In this document: in pieces, positions 53,236 through 62,011 of the stretch | Position numbering within the stretch: the stretch's first letter is position 1 | Layout of the letters: every line of letters begins with the position of its first letter | NCBI RefSeq assembly: GCF_001648175.1 | Contig: NZ_CP015243.1 | Coordinates: 1,860,001-1,924,000 of the forward strand | Direction: 5' to 3' | Length of the DNA: 64,000 nt | Origin: Halotalea alkalilenta | GTDB lineage: Bacteria > Pseudomonadota > Gammaproteobacteria > Pseudomonadales > Halomonadaceae | Made by a program: the position numbers and the translations under genes | Notes under the pieces: generated by a model | Database searches by the model: none | Seen by the model: only the letters and a program-made list of their open reading frames with translations | What the model was told of the DNA's origin: nothing

Positions 53236-54144
53236 ATGAGTGAACGCAAGAATGTGCTGGGCAGGATCAGCGACTTCGACATCCGCCTGCTGCGGGTCTT
53301 CGCCACCGTAGTGGAGTGCGGCGGCTTCACTGCCGCGGAGGTACCGCTCGGCATCGGACGCTCGGCGATCAGCGTGCATATGAGCGATCTCGAGGCGCGG
53401 ATCGGGCTGACCCTGTGCCGCCGAGGGCGCTCCGGCTTCGCCCTCACCGAAGAGGGGCGCGAGGTGCATCGTGCCGCACTCGAGCTTTTCGCAGCGCTTG
53501 GCACCTTTCGCGATGGGGTCAACGACCTGCATGCACAGCTGCGCGGCGAGCTCGACATCGGCATCACCGACAATCTGCTCAGCATGCCGCAGATGCGGGT
53601 CACCGAGGCACTGGCGCGACTCAAGCGCAGCGGTCCCGAGGTGCGGATCAACATCTCGATGATTCCACCCAACGAGGTGGAGCTCGGCGTGCTCGACGGG
53701 CGCCTCGATGTCGGCGTGCTGCCGTGGATCGCGCCGATCGGCGGGCTCGACTACCTGAGCCTCTACGAGGAGCGTTCCAACCTCTACTGTGCTTCGACCC
53801 ATCCGCTGTTCGGCGCTGATGACGACCAGGAATGCGACCTTCTGGCCTACGACGCGGTGGCGCCGAGCTATGCGGTGAGCGGCGAGGTGCGCGCTCGCTA
53901 TGCCGGGCTCAACGCTACCGCCAGCGCTTCCGATCGCGAAGGGGTGGCATTTTTGATCCTCACCGGCTGCTACATCGGTTTTCTGCCCGATCACATGGCC
54001 GAACCCTGGGTGGCACGAGGCCTGCTGCGATCGCTTGCGCATCTGAGCCCCGGTTTCGATACCTCCTTCGTCGCCGCCACCCGCAAGGGGCGGGAGCCGG
54101 GAAGGGTGCTCGAACGCTTCCTCAGCGGCCTCAGGGCAAGTTGA
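53236..54144 (+). CDS. LysR-type transcriptional regulator
   Basis: 302 aa. The winged helix-turn-helix has DFDIRLLRVFATVVECGGFTAAEVPLGIGRSAISVHMSDLEARIGLTLCRRGRSGFALT; then comes a type 2 periplasmic-binding effector domain (GELDIGITDNLLSMPQM, RLDVGVLPWIAPI). Divergent from the aminotransferase, 161 bases apart, so it likely activates that gene. ATG at 53236 gives the standard N-terminus. Confidence 0.9.
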   Translation: MSERKNVLGRISDFDIRLLRVFATVVECGGFTAAEVPLGIGRSAISVHMSDLEARIGLTLCRRGRSGFALTEEGREVHRAALELFAALGTFRDGVNDLHAQLRGELDIGITDNLLSMPQMRVTEALARLKRSGPEVRINISMIPPNEVELGVLDGRLDVGVLPWIAPIGGLDYLSLYEERSNLYCASTHPLFGADDDQECDLLAYDAVAPSYAVSGEVRARYAGLNATASASDREGVAFLILTGCYIGFLPDHMAEPWVARGLLRSLAHLSPGFDTSFVAATRKGREPGRVLERFLSGLRAS

Positions 54145-54245
54145 TGGGCTGGCCGCGGGGCGATGGCTTTTTGCTCCGCCAGGCGACACAATCCAGTGAC
54201 AATCGAACCTAGGTTTCAACTGAAAAGTCGATGAGCGAAGGAAGA

Positions 54246-54325
54246 CCGGGCCCTGTCGGCCCGGCGGGCCTGAGCGCAGGTATTTTTCGGACGAACCGTA
54301 GCCACGTGCCGGCCCAGGCCGGCAC
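54246..54325 (+). promoter_or_regulatory. Hairpin-rich leader upstream of puuB
   Basis: Three stems follow one another: CCGGGCC with GGCCCGG (54246-54252 with 54258-54264), CCTG with CAGG (54269-54280) followed by TATTTTT, and a nine-bp GTGCCGGCC stem (54306-54314 with 54317-54325) just before the GGAG of puuB. It could be a lysR terminator, an attenuator, or a structure over the ribosome site. Confidence 0.4.
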
Positions 54326-54338
54326 CGATGGAGTTTAG

Positions 54339-55646
54339 ATGCGTTCGCGGCCTTCCCGATCGGCGTACGACGAAGTCTCCTCCTATTACAGTGACACCCG
54401 CAGGGTGACCCTGGCACCGACGCCGGTGCTGGAGGGCTTTCGTCGTGCTGACGTGTGCGTGATCGGCGGCGGCATCACTGGCTGCTCGACGGCGCTGCAC
54501 CTCGCCGAGCGCGGCTTCGACGTGGTCCTGCTCGAAGCGCAAGAGATCGGCCATGGTGCTTCCGGGCGCAGCGGTGGCCAGATCCTCACCGGGCTCGGCA
54601 CCGGCATCGAGCAGGTCGAGGGCGAGCTCGGTCCGGACGCCGCGCGACGCATCTGGGAAATGAGTCGCGAAGCGGTGACGCTGACCGAGCGGCTGATCGA
54701 GCGCCATTCGATTCCCTGCGACTACCGCAAGGGTTACGTCCACGCCGCCAACAAGCCGCGCCATGTTCGTCACCAGCGCGATTGGATCGAACGCATGGCG
54801 AGCCGCTACGACTATCACGGTCTCGACTGGCTCGATCGCGACCAGCTTCGCGCCCATGTGGTGACCGATGCGTATCTCGGTGGGGTATTCGATCACGACG
54901 CAGGCCACCTCCATCCGCTCGACTACACCCTCGGCCTCGCCCGCGCTGCGCAGCGCGCAGGCGCCTCGCTGCACACTGGCAACCGGGTTGCCGAGATCGA
55001 CGCAGGCGAAGGCGGGCGGCTGCGGGTATCCGGACGGCGCGGAATCGTCGAAGCCGAGTTCGTGGTCCAGGCCACCAACGCCTATTTCAGCGGACTGGTG
55101 CCTGAGCTCGATGCCAAGCTGATGCCGGTCGACAACTACATCGTCGCCACCGCGCCGCTCAGCGAGGCCCAGGTCGCCGCCTCGCTGCCAAGCGACGCGG
55201 CGGTTTCCGATGCGCGTTTCGTGCTCGATTACTATCGGCTTTCCGCCGACCGCAGGCTGCTGTTCGGCGGCCAGGTGAGCTACACCGGGCGGCAGCCGTT
55301 CGCACTCGATCTGCGGATCAAGCGACGGATAAAACGGCTGTTCCCCGCGCTCGCCGGGCTCGATATCGACTATCGCTGGGGCGGGAAGGTCGCGATCACG
55401 CTCGATCGGGCGCCGCACTTCGGTCGCCATGGTGACAAGCTCTATTTCGCCCAAGGCTACTCCGGCCACGGCATGGCGCTGGCCGGTTTGGCCGGGCAGC
55501 TGATCGGCGAGGCGATCGCCGGGCAGGCCGAGCGCTTCGACCTGTTCGCACGGCTCAAGCACCGCGATTTTCCCGGCGGGCGGCGTCTGCGCACTCCGCT
55601 GCTGGCATTGGCGACGACTTTCTATAAACTGCGCGATCTTCTCTAG
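54339..55646 (+). CDS. puuB: PuuB-like gamma-glutamylputrescine oxidoreductase
   Basis: 435 aa FAD-dependent oxidoreductase of the DAO family. RADVCVIGGGITGCSTALHLAERGFDVVLLEA is the FAD Rossmann fold, ASGRSGGQILTGLG, VDNYIVATAPL, DYYRLSADRRLLFGG and GYSGHGMALAGLAG are PuuB landmarks. It oxidises gamma-glutamylputrescine. GGAG precedes the ATG. The downstream pot genes and puuA-like gene support the polyamine role. Confidence 0.85.
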   Translation: MRSRPSRSAYDEVSSYYSDTRRVTLAPTPVLEGFRRADVCVIGGGITGCSTALHLAERGFDVVLLEAQEIGHGASGRSGGQILTGLGTGIEQVEGELGPDAARRIWEMSREAVTLTERLIERHSIPCDYRKGYVHAANKPRHVRHQRDWIERMASRYDYHGLDWLDRDQLRAHVVTDAYLGGVFDHDAGHLHPLDYTLGLARAAQRAGASLHTGNRVAEIDAGEGGRLRVSGRRGIVEAEFVVQATNAYFSGLVPELDAKLMPVDNYIVATAPLSEAQVAASLPSDAAVSDARFVLDYYRLSADRRLLFGGQVSYTGRQPFALDLRIKRRIKRLFPALAGLDIDYRWGGKVAITLDRAPHFGRHGDKLYFAQGYSGHGMALAGLAGQLIGEAIAGQAERFDLFARLKHRDFPGGRRLRTPLLALATTFYKLRDLL

Positions 55647-55734
55647 GGCGACCGACCCGCTGAGGCGTCGAGACATACCCGAGCCGCTGGCCCGCATGGC
55701 GGTCAACCTTGCGTGAACATCTGGAGGTGCTGAC

Positions 55735-56868
55735 ATGACAGCCAATACCGCGTCTTCTTCCTCCGCGGGGCTCGAACGGCAAGCGCAGGCCCGGGCGGCG
55801 ACCCGCGAGGCCTCGTCGATTACCCTCAAGGGGCTGTCGAAGCGCTTCGGCAACGACGCCATCGCCCTCGACGGCGTCGATCTCAAGATCGAGGCCGGTG
55901 AGTTCTTCACTCTGCTCGGCCCCTCGGGCTGCGGCAAGACCACGCTGCTCAGGATCCTCGCCGGGCTCGACGTCGCCGACGACGGCACCGTCGAGATCGG
56001 CGGGCGCGAGGTCACCGATACCCCGCCGCACAGGCGCAGCGTCAACACCGTGTTCCAGTCCTATGCGCTGTTCCCGCATCTCTCGGTGCGCGACAACATC
56101 GCCTTCGGGCTCAGGATGCGCGGGATCAAGGCCGCCGAGCGCGACCGCCGGGTCGATGAGATCGCCACGCTGATGAAGCTCGATGCGCTGCTCGAGCGGC
56201 GTATCCACCAGCTCTCCGGCGGCCAGCGCCAGCGCATTGCGCTGGCCCGCGCGTTGGTCAACGAGCCCGACGTGCTGCTGCTCGACGAGCCGCTCTCGGC
56301 GCTCGACGCCGGGCTGCGCGGCGATCTCCAGGTCGAGCTCAAGCGGCTGCAGCAGCGCCTCGGCATGACCTTCGTCTTCGTCACCCACGACCAGGAGGAG
56401 GCGATGGTGATGTCCGACCGCATCGCGCTGCTCGACGGCGGCAAGATCCAGCAGGTCGGCACCCCGCCGCAGGTCTACGAGCGCCCGGTCAACCGCTTCG
56501 TCGCCCGCTTCATCGGCCACGACAACCTGTTCAAGGTGCGCGGCCGCGACGGCCAGCGGATCACCACCTCGCTCGGCGAGCTCACCACCGAGTCGAGCGG
56601 CGATGGCCAGCTGGCGCTGATTCGCCCCGAGACGCTGGAGCTCTCCGCGCCGGGCAGCCCCGGGGTCGACCCGGGCCTGGCGCTCAACCGGCTGCCGGGC
56701 AAGGTGGAGGAGCGCTTCTACCGCGGCGCCACGGTCGAGTATCGGCTCTCCTGCGGCGGCAGCGACATCCTCGCCGAGGCGGCCAACTCGGGGGAGCGAT
56801 TGTTCAAGGTCGGCGACGCGGTGCAGATCGAGATCTATCCCGAAGACGTCGTGCTGATCGACGAGTGA
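55735..56868 (+). CDS. potA: Polyamine ABC transporter ATPase (PotA type)
   Basis: 377 aa. Walker A GPSGCGKTTLLRILAGL, signature HQLSGGQRQRIALARALV, Walker B LLLDEPLSALDAGLR and a C-terminal TOBE regulatory domain (about 290-377). The QSYALFPHLSVRDNIAFGLRMRG block is typical of PotA/PotG ATPases. Overlaps or nearly abuts potB. Confidence 0.92.
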   Translation: MTANTASSSSAGLERQAQARAATREASSITLKGLSKRFGNDAIALDGVDLKIEAGEFFTLLGPSGCGKTTLLRILAGLDVADDGTVEIGGREVTDTPPHRRSVNTVFQSYALFPHLSVRDNIAFGLRMRGIKAAERDRRVDEIATLMKLDALLERRIHQLSGGQRQRIALARALVNEPDVLLLDEPLSALDAGLRGDLQVELKRLQQRLGMTFVFVTHDQEEAMVMSDRIALLDGGKIQQVGTPPQVYERPVNRFVARFIGHDNLFKVRGRDGQRITTSLGELTTESSGDGQLALIRPETLELSAPGSPGVDPGLALNRLPGKVEERFYRGATVEYRLSCGGSDILAEAANSGERLFKVGDAVQIEIYPEDVVLIDE

Positions 56869-56882
56869 GCGAGGAGAGTCCC

Positions 56883-57794
56883 ATGTCGCAAGCCGCCATC
56901 CGCTCGCCGTCGCGCCGGGCGGACGCCGTCCACCTGCTGTGGACCACCGCGCCATCGGTGCTGTGGATCAGTGTGTTCCTGGTGCTGCCGAGCCTCTACC
57001 TGGTGTCGATGGCGTTCATGACCAACGGCACCTACGGCCAGCCGGAGCTGCCGCTCGGCTTCGAGGCGTTCCGCCAGCTCGCCGGCTACGGTTTTCTCGG
57101 CTGGAGCCCGGGCAACTTCTACACCCTGATGCGCTCGCTCTACTACACCCTGATCTCGACCGGGCTCACCGTGCTGGTCGCCTATCCGATCGCCTACTAC
57201 ATCTCGACCTGCCGGCCGAGCCTGCGGGTGATCATGCTGCTGGCGGTGGTGGTGCCGTCGTGGACCAACCAGGTGGTGCGGGCGTTCGGCTGGATGAACC
57301 TGCTCGCCCCCGGTACGCCGCTGGCCGAGCTGGCGGGCTGGCTGGGGCTGGCCTCGCCGCAGCTCGGGCTCTACCCCTCGTCGTTCGCGGTGATGCTGGG
57401 GCTGGTCTACAACTTCCTGCCGTTCATGGTGCTGCCGCTCTACAGCGCGTTCGAGAAGCTCGACGTCTCCCAGCTCGAGGCGGCGCGCGATCTCTACGCC
57501 TCGCCGACGCGGGCGTTCTTCGCCGCGATCCTGCCGCAGACGCTGGCCGGGCTGCTCGCGGGGCTGGTGCTGGTGATGATCCCGGCGTTCGGCATGTACG
57601 TGGTGCCGGAGCTGCTCGGCGGAGGCCGGGCGATGATGATCGGCAACCTGGTGGCGACCCAGTTCGCCGAGGGCTCGAACTGGCCGCTGGGTGCCGCCGG
57701 GGCGATCCTGATGCTGGCGGCGACGCTCGCCGGGATCTGGCTGCTGCGCCGTCTTGGCCGGCGGCTGGGCGGTGGCGAGGAGGTGGTGATATGA
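56883..57794 (+). CDS. potB: Polyamine ABC transporter permease (PotB type)
   Basis: 303 aa with six membrane helices and the EAA-like loop QLEAARDLYASPTRAFFAAILPQTLAG. VLPSLYLVSMAFMTNG and VVVPSWTNQVVRAFGWM are PotB/PotH-like. A GTG at 56865 overlapping the potA stop is in frame, but GAGGAGAG fits the ATG at 56883. Couples to potC by ATGA. Confidence 0.9.
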   Translation: MSQAAIRSPSRRADAVHLLWTTAPSVLWISVFLVLPSLYLVSMAFMTNGTYGQPELPLGFEAFRQLAGYGFLGWSPGNFYTLMRSLYYTLISTGLTVLVAYPIAYYISTCRPSLRVIMLLAVVVPSWTNQVVRAFGWMNLLAPGTPLAELAGWLGLASPQLGLYPSSFAVMLGLVYNFLPFMVLPLYSAFEKLDVSQLEAARDLYASPTRAFFAAILPQTLAGLLAGLVLVMIPAFGMYVVPELLGGGRAMMIGNLVATQFAEGSNWPLGAAGAILMLAATLAGIWLLRRLGRRLGGGEEVVI

Positions 57795-58603
57795 GGCGGC
57801 GTCGGGTGCATCCAGGGTTCGCGCTCTTCTGGTGGCTGACCATCGCGTTTCTCTACCTGCCGCTGGCGGTGGTGGTGCTGTTCTCGTTCAACGAGATCAA
57901 CAGCGCGGCCAACTTCGCCGGCTTCTCGCTGCGCTGGTACCAGCGGCTGCTCGGCAACCAGCAGATCATCGATGCGTTCTACAACTCGATGGTACTGGCG
58001 CTGGTGTCGTCGCTGATCGCGCTGGTGCTCGGCGCGCTGATGGGCTACGGGCTCTACCGTCATCGCGGCCGCCGGCTGGGCTGGCTGATTGCGCTGATCT
58101 ACCTGCCGATCGTGATGCCGGACGTGGTGTTCGGGATCTCGGAGATGGCGTTCTTCGTGCGCTTCAACGCGCTGACCGGGTGGCTCAGGCCGGGGATGAC
58201 GACGATGATCATCGCCCACGTGACCTTCCAGCTGCCGTTCGTGGCGCTGGTGGTGTACTCGCGCTTCGTCGGGCTCGACGCTTCGCTGTTCGACGCGGCG
58301 AAGGATCTCTACGCGAGCCCGTGGAAGCGGGCGGTGTACTTCATCATTCCGGCGATCAAGCCGGCGCTGGTGGCGGGTTTCTTTCTGGCCTTCACATTGT
58401 CGTTCGACGACTTCGTGATCAGCTTCTTCACTTCGGGGCCTGAGAGCGCGACGCTGCCGATCTACATCTGGGGAGCGATCCGCCGGGGTATCTCACCGGA
58501 GATCAACGCGATCGGTGCGCTGATGATCTTCGCGGTGATGATCGCAGCGCTGGTGAGCCTTGCCTTCACCCTGCGCTCGCGCCGTCGCGAGGGGGTGCTG
58601 TGA
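57791..58603 (+). CDS. potC: Polyamine ABC transporter permease (PotC type)
   Basis: 270 aa with six helices: FLYLPLAVVVLFSFNEIN, SLIALVLGALMGYGLYRHRGR, EAA loop FDAAKDLYASPWKRAVYFIIPAIKPALVAGFFLAFTLSFDDFVISFFTSG. Partner of potB. No PotD/PotF binding protein gene accompanies the three transport genes in this window. The stop lies inside the first unit of a 14-bp tandem repeat. Confidence 0.9.
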   Translation: MRRRRVHPGFALFWWLTIAFLYLPLAVVVLFSFNEINSAANFAGFSLRWYQRLLGNQQIIDAFYNSMVLALVSSLIALVLGALMGYGLYRHRGRRLGWLIALIYLPIVMPDVVFGISEMAFFVRFNALTGWLRPGMTTMIIAHVTFQLPFVALVVYSRFVGLDASLFDAAKDLYASPWKRAVYFIIPAIKPALVAGFFLAFTLSFDDFVISFFTSGPESATLPIYIWGAIRRGISPEINAIGALMIFAVMIAALVSLAFTLRSRRREGVL

Positions 58604-58661
58604 GAGGGGTGCGGTGAGCGGGGTGCTGTGAGAGGGGTGCTGTGAGAGGGGTGCGGTGAGA
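58592..58661 (+). repeat. Five tandem 14-bp units after potC
   Basis: Units GGGGTGCTGTGAGA and single-base variants at 58592-58605, 58606-58619, 58620-58633, 58634-58647 and 58648-58661, then a partial unit to 58669. Each carries TGA, and the first supplies the potC stop. Such a repeat is prone to copy-number change. Confidence 0.85.
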
Positions 58662-58753
58662 GGGGGGCTTGGGCCTGCCCGGCTGCGACGAATACCTTCT
58701 TGAGGGGCCGGCCACGCCGATTCGGCCCTAGACTGAGCGACGTGGATTCGATC

Positions 58754-60121
58754 ATGGAAACAGCGAGCGGAAATATGGACATCGAGGCCTGGTTCAAGGA
58801 GCACGGGATCACCGAGGTGGAGTGCCTGGTCAGCGACATGACCGGCGTACTGAAGGGCAAGATCATGCCGGCCGGCAAATACCTGCGCGGTGGCCGGCCG
58901 AGGCTGCCCGACTCGGTGTTCATCCAGACCGTCACCGGCGGCTATCCGGATGACGAGGACCTGCGCTTTTGGAACTTCGCCGAGCTAGACATGCAGCTGA
59001 TCGCCGATCCCGGCGCGCTGTTTCTGGTGCCGTGGGCCGAGGAGCCGACCGCCCAGATCATCCATGACTGCCTCTACATGAGCGGCGAGCCGGTGGAGAT
59101 CTCACCGCGCTACGTGCTGCGCCGGGTGCTCGATCTCTATGCCGCCCGCGGCTGGGAGCCAGTGGTGGCGCCGGAGATGGAGTTCTACCTGGTCAAGACC
59201 AACACCGACGCCGACTACCCGCTCGAACCGCCGATCGGTCGCTCGGGGCGACAGGAGACCGGGCGCCAGTCCTACAGCATCGACGCGGTGAACGAGTTCG
59301 ATCCGCTGTTCGAGGAGATGTACGACTTCTGCGAGAAGCAGGGGCTCGATCTCGACACCCTGATCCACGAGGAAGGGGCGGGGCAGATGGAGGTCAACTT
59401 CCAGCACGGTGATCCGCTGCATCTCGCCGACCAGGTGCTGATCTTCAAGCGCACCCTGCGTGAGACCGCGCTGCGTCACGGGATGTATGCGACCTTCATG
59501 GCCAAGCCGATGGCCAATGAGCCGGGTAGTGCGATGCACATCCACCAGAGCCTTCGCGCGGCGGGGCAGGGCGACAATCTGTTCGCCGACGAGGACGGCC
59601 AGCCGAGCCGGATGTTCCTCAACTTCATTGGCGGGCTGCAGCGCTACATTCCCGCGGCGATGCCGTTCTTCGCCCCCAACATCAACTCCTACCGCCGGCT
59701 GATGCCGAGCGACAGCGGCGGCAGCGCGCCGACCAACGCCGAGTGGAGCTACGACAATCGCACCGTCGGCCTGCGGGTGCCGATCGGCGATACCGCCAAC
59801 ATGCGCATCGAGAACCGTCTGCCCGGCGCCGATGCCAACCCCTATCTGGCGATGGCGGCGACCCTGGCCTGCGGCTACCTGGGCCTGCTGGAACGCCTCG
59901 ACCCTCGTCCGCCGCTGGTCGGTTCGGTGAGCGGCGGCGATCTCACCCTGCCCAACGACGTGGTGCCTTCGCTCGCCATGCTCGGTGAGTGCAAACCGCT
60001 GATCGACGTGCTCGGCGAGCGCTTCGTGCGCAGCTACCTGGCGGTCAAGCGCGCCGAGCACGCCGCCTATTTCCGCGTGATCAGCTCATGGGAGCGCGAG
60101 CATCTGCTGCTGCGGGTCTGA
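58754..60121 (+). CDS. puuA: Glutamine synthetase-like gamma-glutamylpolyamine synthetase (PuuA type)
   Basis: 455 aa. WFKEHGITEVECLVSDMTGVLKGK and PAGKYL at the N-terminus, VVAPEMEFYLV, the metal-binding EEGAGQMEVNF, MANEPGSAMHIHQSL, NSYRRLMPSDSGGSAPTNAEWSYDNRTVGLRVP and ENRLPGADANPYLAMAA form the GS catalytic domain of the PuuA/GlnT group. It likely glutamylates putrescine or another amine. Starts at 58754 or 58775 are both possible; neither has a strong site. Confidence 0.82.
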   Translation: METASGNMDIEAWFKEHGITEVECLVSDMTGVLKGKIMPAGKYLRGGRPRLPDSVFIQTVTGGYPDDEDLRFWNFAELDMQLIADPGALFLVPWAEEPTAQIIHDCLYMSGEPVEISPRYVLRRVLDLYAARGWEPVVAPEMEFYLVKTNTDADYPLEPPIGRSGRQETGRQSYSIDAVNEFDPLFEEMYDFCEKQGLDLDTLIHEEGAGQMEVNFQHGDPLHLADQVLIFKRTLRETALRHGMYATFMAKPMANEPGSAMHIHQSLRAAGQGDNLFADEDGQPSRMFLNFIGGLQRYIPAAMPFFAPNINSYRRLMPSDSGGSAPTNAEWSYDNRTVGLRVPIGDTANMRIENRLPGADANPYLAMAATLACGYLGLLERLDPRPPLVGSVSGGDLTLPNDVVPSLAMLGECKPLIDVLGERFVRSYLAVKRAEHAAYFRVISSWEREHLLLRV

Positions 60122-60179
60122 GCCGCTTGGCTTGCGCTTGGTGTTGAAAATGAGGCGCCGATCGCGCTGTTGGCGGCGT

Positions 60180-60206
60180 GCACCATCAGGTGCGACTCTT
60201 TTCTTA
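60180..60206 (+). terminator. Weak terminator-like hairpin after the puuA-like gene
   Basis: GCACC (60180-60184) pairs with GGTGC (60189-60193) around ATCA, followed by a T-rich CTCTTTTCTT. Stem is short. Confidence 0.35.
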
Positions 60207-60276
60207 ACGGTCAATAATCAATTCGGTGACTTTTGATTTGTTTGGATAAATTTGATTTATGTCGGCTGGCTGTGTG

Positions 60277-60282
60277 TAAAAT
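60277..60282 (+). promoter_or_regulatory. -10 candidate for the betaine ABC operon
   Basis: TAAAAT in a locally AT-rich stretch, 80 bases before the first gene. The nearest -35-like TTGATT (60252-60257) is at a long 19-bp spacing, so a sigma-S type promoter is possible. Confidence 0.35.
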
Positions 60283-60361
60283 CCAATGTGCGTCCGCGAT
60301 CTCGTACGCTCCTCGAGCGCGAGTTCGACAGTAACAAAATCATCGCGAAGGAGCGCATTAG

Positions 60362-61090
60362 ATGACCCCATCCACCCTGCGGCGCCTGCTCGGCGGCCTC
60401 TTAGGCATAGTGGTGGTGGCGCTGCTGATCCTTTGGATCGGTCCGTCGACCATCGCCCGTTTCCGCGCCGACTTGCTCTACTACACCGGCCAGCATCTGC
60501 TGCTGGTGGCCTTCTCGATGGTCGGTGCGCTGATCACTGGTCTCGGCGCCGGCATCGTGCTCAGCCGGCCATCGGTGACCAAGAGCGCTGAGCGCTTCAT
60601 GCAGATTTTCAACATCGCCAACACGGTGCCGCCGATGGCGGTACTGGCGATCGCTTTGGCGTTCTTCGGCATCGGTGGCACGTCGGCGGTGTTCGCCCTC
60701 TGGCTCGCAGCGCTGCTGCCGATCGTGCGCAATACCTACCAAGGGCTCGCGGGCGTCGATGGGGCGCTCAAGGAAGCGGCGCGCGGGCTCGGCATGCGCC
60801 CGTTGCAGTCGCTTTGGCAGGTCGAACTGCCCAATGCCTGGCCTGTGATCATGGGCGGCGTACGCATCGCTTTGGTGATCAACGTCGGCAGCGCGCCGCT
60901 TTCGTTTCTGATCGGAGCCAATAGTCTCGGCAACCTGATCTTCCCTGGCATCTACTTGAACGATCCGTCGCAGATGCTGCTCGGCGCGGTGGCGACGGCC
61001 CTGCTCGCGCTGGTGCTCGATGGCCTCGCCGCCTGGCTGACCTTGCGGCTGTCCCGCCACCAGGCGCCTAGCGAGAGGGCCGTCGCATGA
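60362..61090 (+). CDS. Osmolyte (glycine betaine) ABC permease 1
   Basis: 242 aa OpuB/YehY-type permease with five to six helices: FNIANTVPPMAVLAIALAFFGIGGTSAVFALWLAALLPIVRNTYQGLAGVD and the EAA loop ALKEAARGLGMRPLQSLWQVELPNAWPVIMGGVR. GAAGGAG precedes the ATG. First gene of an operon in which successive genes overlap or nearly touch. Confidence 0.88.
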   Translation: MTPSTLRRLLGGLLGIVVVALLILWIGPSTIARFRADLLYYTGQHLLLVAFSMVGALITGLGAGIVLSRPSVTKSAERFMQIFNIANTVPPMAVLAIALAFFGIGGTSAVFALWLAALLPIVRNTYQGLAGVDGALKEAARGLGMRPLQSLWQVELPNAWPVIMGGVRIALVINVGSAPLSFLIGANSLGNLIFPGIYLNDPSQMLLGAVATALLALVLDGLAAWLTLRLSRHQAPSERAVA

Positions 61091-62004
61091 GTCTACCTAC
61101 GCTTCGCTGGACGCGACTGGCGGTGGTGCCGCTGGCCGCACTCGCGCTCTGCGCCGCACCCTTGGCCCAGGCGCAGCAGCCGAACATCCGCGTCGCCGCC
61201 AAGGCGTTCACCGAGCAGCGCCTGCTGGCGACCTTGACCCAGGTCTACCTCCAGCATCTCGGCTACAGCGTCGATGTCACCTGGGGGCTTTCCACTGCGC
61301 TGACGCGTCCTGCTCAGCTCAACAACGAGATCGACCTGGTCTGGGAGTACACCGGTACCTCGCTGATCGTCTACAACCACGTCGAGGAGGTGCTCGACGC
61401 CGAAGCCTCCTACCAGCGCGTCAGCGAGCTCGATGGTGAGAAGGGACTGACCTGGCTGGCGCCGACCTCGTTCAACAACACCTATGCGATCGCGATGCCG
61501 GAAGAGATCGCCCAGCGCGACGGCGACATCCGCACCATGAGCCAGATGGCCGAGTGGATGGCAGCGCATCCCGATCAGTTCCACCTGTTCGCGATGGACT
61601 ACGATTTCGCCGGCCGCCCCGATGGCCTGCCGGGCATGGCCGAGCGCTATGGCTATCGTTTCTCGCGCAGCGAGCTGCGCTCCATGGACCCTGGCCTCGT
61701 CTATCTGGCGCTGCGCAACCAGCAGGCCTATGGCGGTATCGTCTACACCACCGATGGACGCATCGACGCCTTCGACCTGCGTGTGCTGGAGGATGACAAG
61801 AACTACTTTCCGGCCTACAACGCAGCGCCGATAGTGCGCAGCGACTATCTGGAGGCGCACCCTGAACTGCGTGAACAGATGGACCGGCTGTCCGCGCTGC
61901 TGGACGAGGAGACCATGCGTGGGCTCAACGCCCGGGTCGACATCGAGCAGCAATCGACCACCAGCGTGGCGCGGGATTTCCTCTCCAGCCACGGATTGAT
62001 TTGA
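61087..62004 (+). CDS. Osmolyte ABC periplasmic binding protein (OsmF/OpuC type)
   Basis: 305 aa with a signal peptide (ending APLAQA). The mature protein has VAAKAFTEQRLLATLTQVYLQHLGY, DLVWEYTGTSLIVYN and LTWLAPTSFNNTYAIAMP, which are the glycine betaine/choline/proline-type (OpuAC) binding protein pattern. Overlaps the permease gene by four bases. Substrate likely glycine betaine or a related solute; substrate-binding residues cannot be assigned by eye. Confidence 0.85.
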   Translation: MSLPTLRWTRLAVVPLAALALCAAPLAQAQQPNIRVAAKAFTEQRLLATLTQVYLQHLGYSVDVTWGLSTALTRPAQLNNEIDLVWEYTGTSLIVYNHVEEVLDAEASYQRVSELDGEKGLTWLAPTSFNNTYAIAMPEEIAQRDGDIRTMSQMAEWMAAHPDQFHLFAMDYDFAGRPDGLPGMAERYGYRFSRSELRSMDPGLVYLALRNQQAYGGIVYTTDGRIDAFDLRVLEDDKNYFPAYNAAPIVRSDYLEAHPELREQMDRLSALLDEETMRGLNARVDIEQQSTTSVARDFLSSHGLI

Positions 62005-62011
62005 GGCCGCC

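Noticed and set aside
54216..56048. 610-codon minus-strand frame
   Set aside because: Antisense to puuB and the start of potA; composition typical of a shadow frame.
56939..58603. 554-codon plus-strand frame over potB and potC
   Set aside because: Its first part is an out-of-frame reading of potB; only the last 270 codons (potC from 57791) are real.
58592..58669. CRISPR or coding repeat
   Set aside because: 14-bp units have no spacers and lie after the potC stop.
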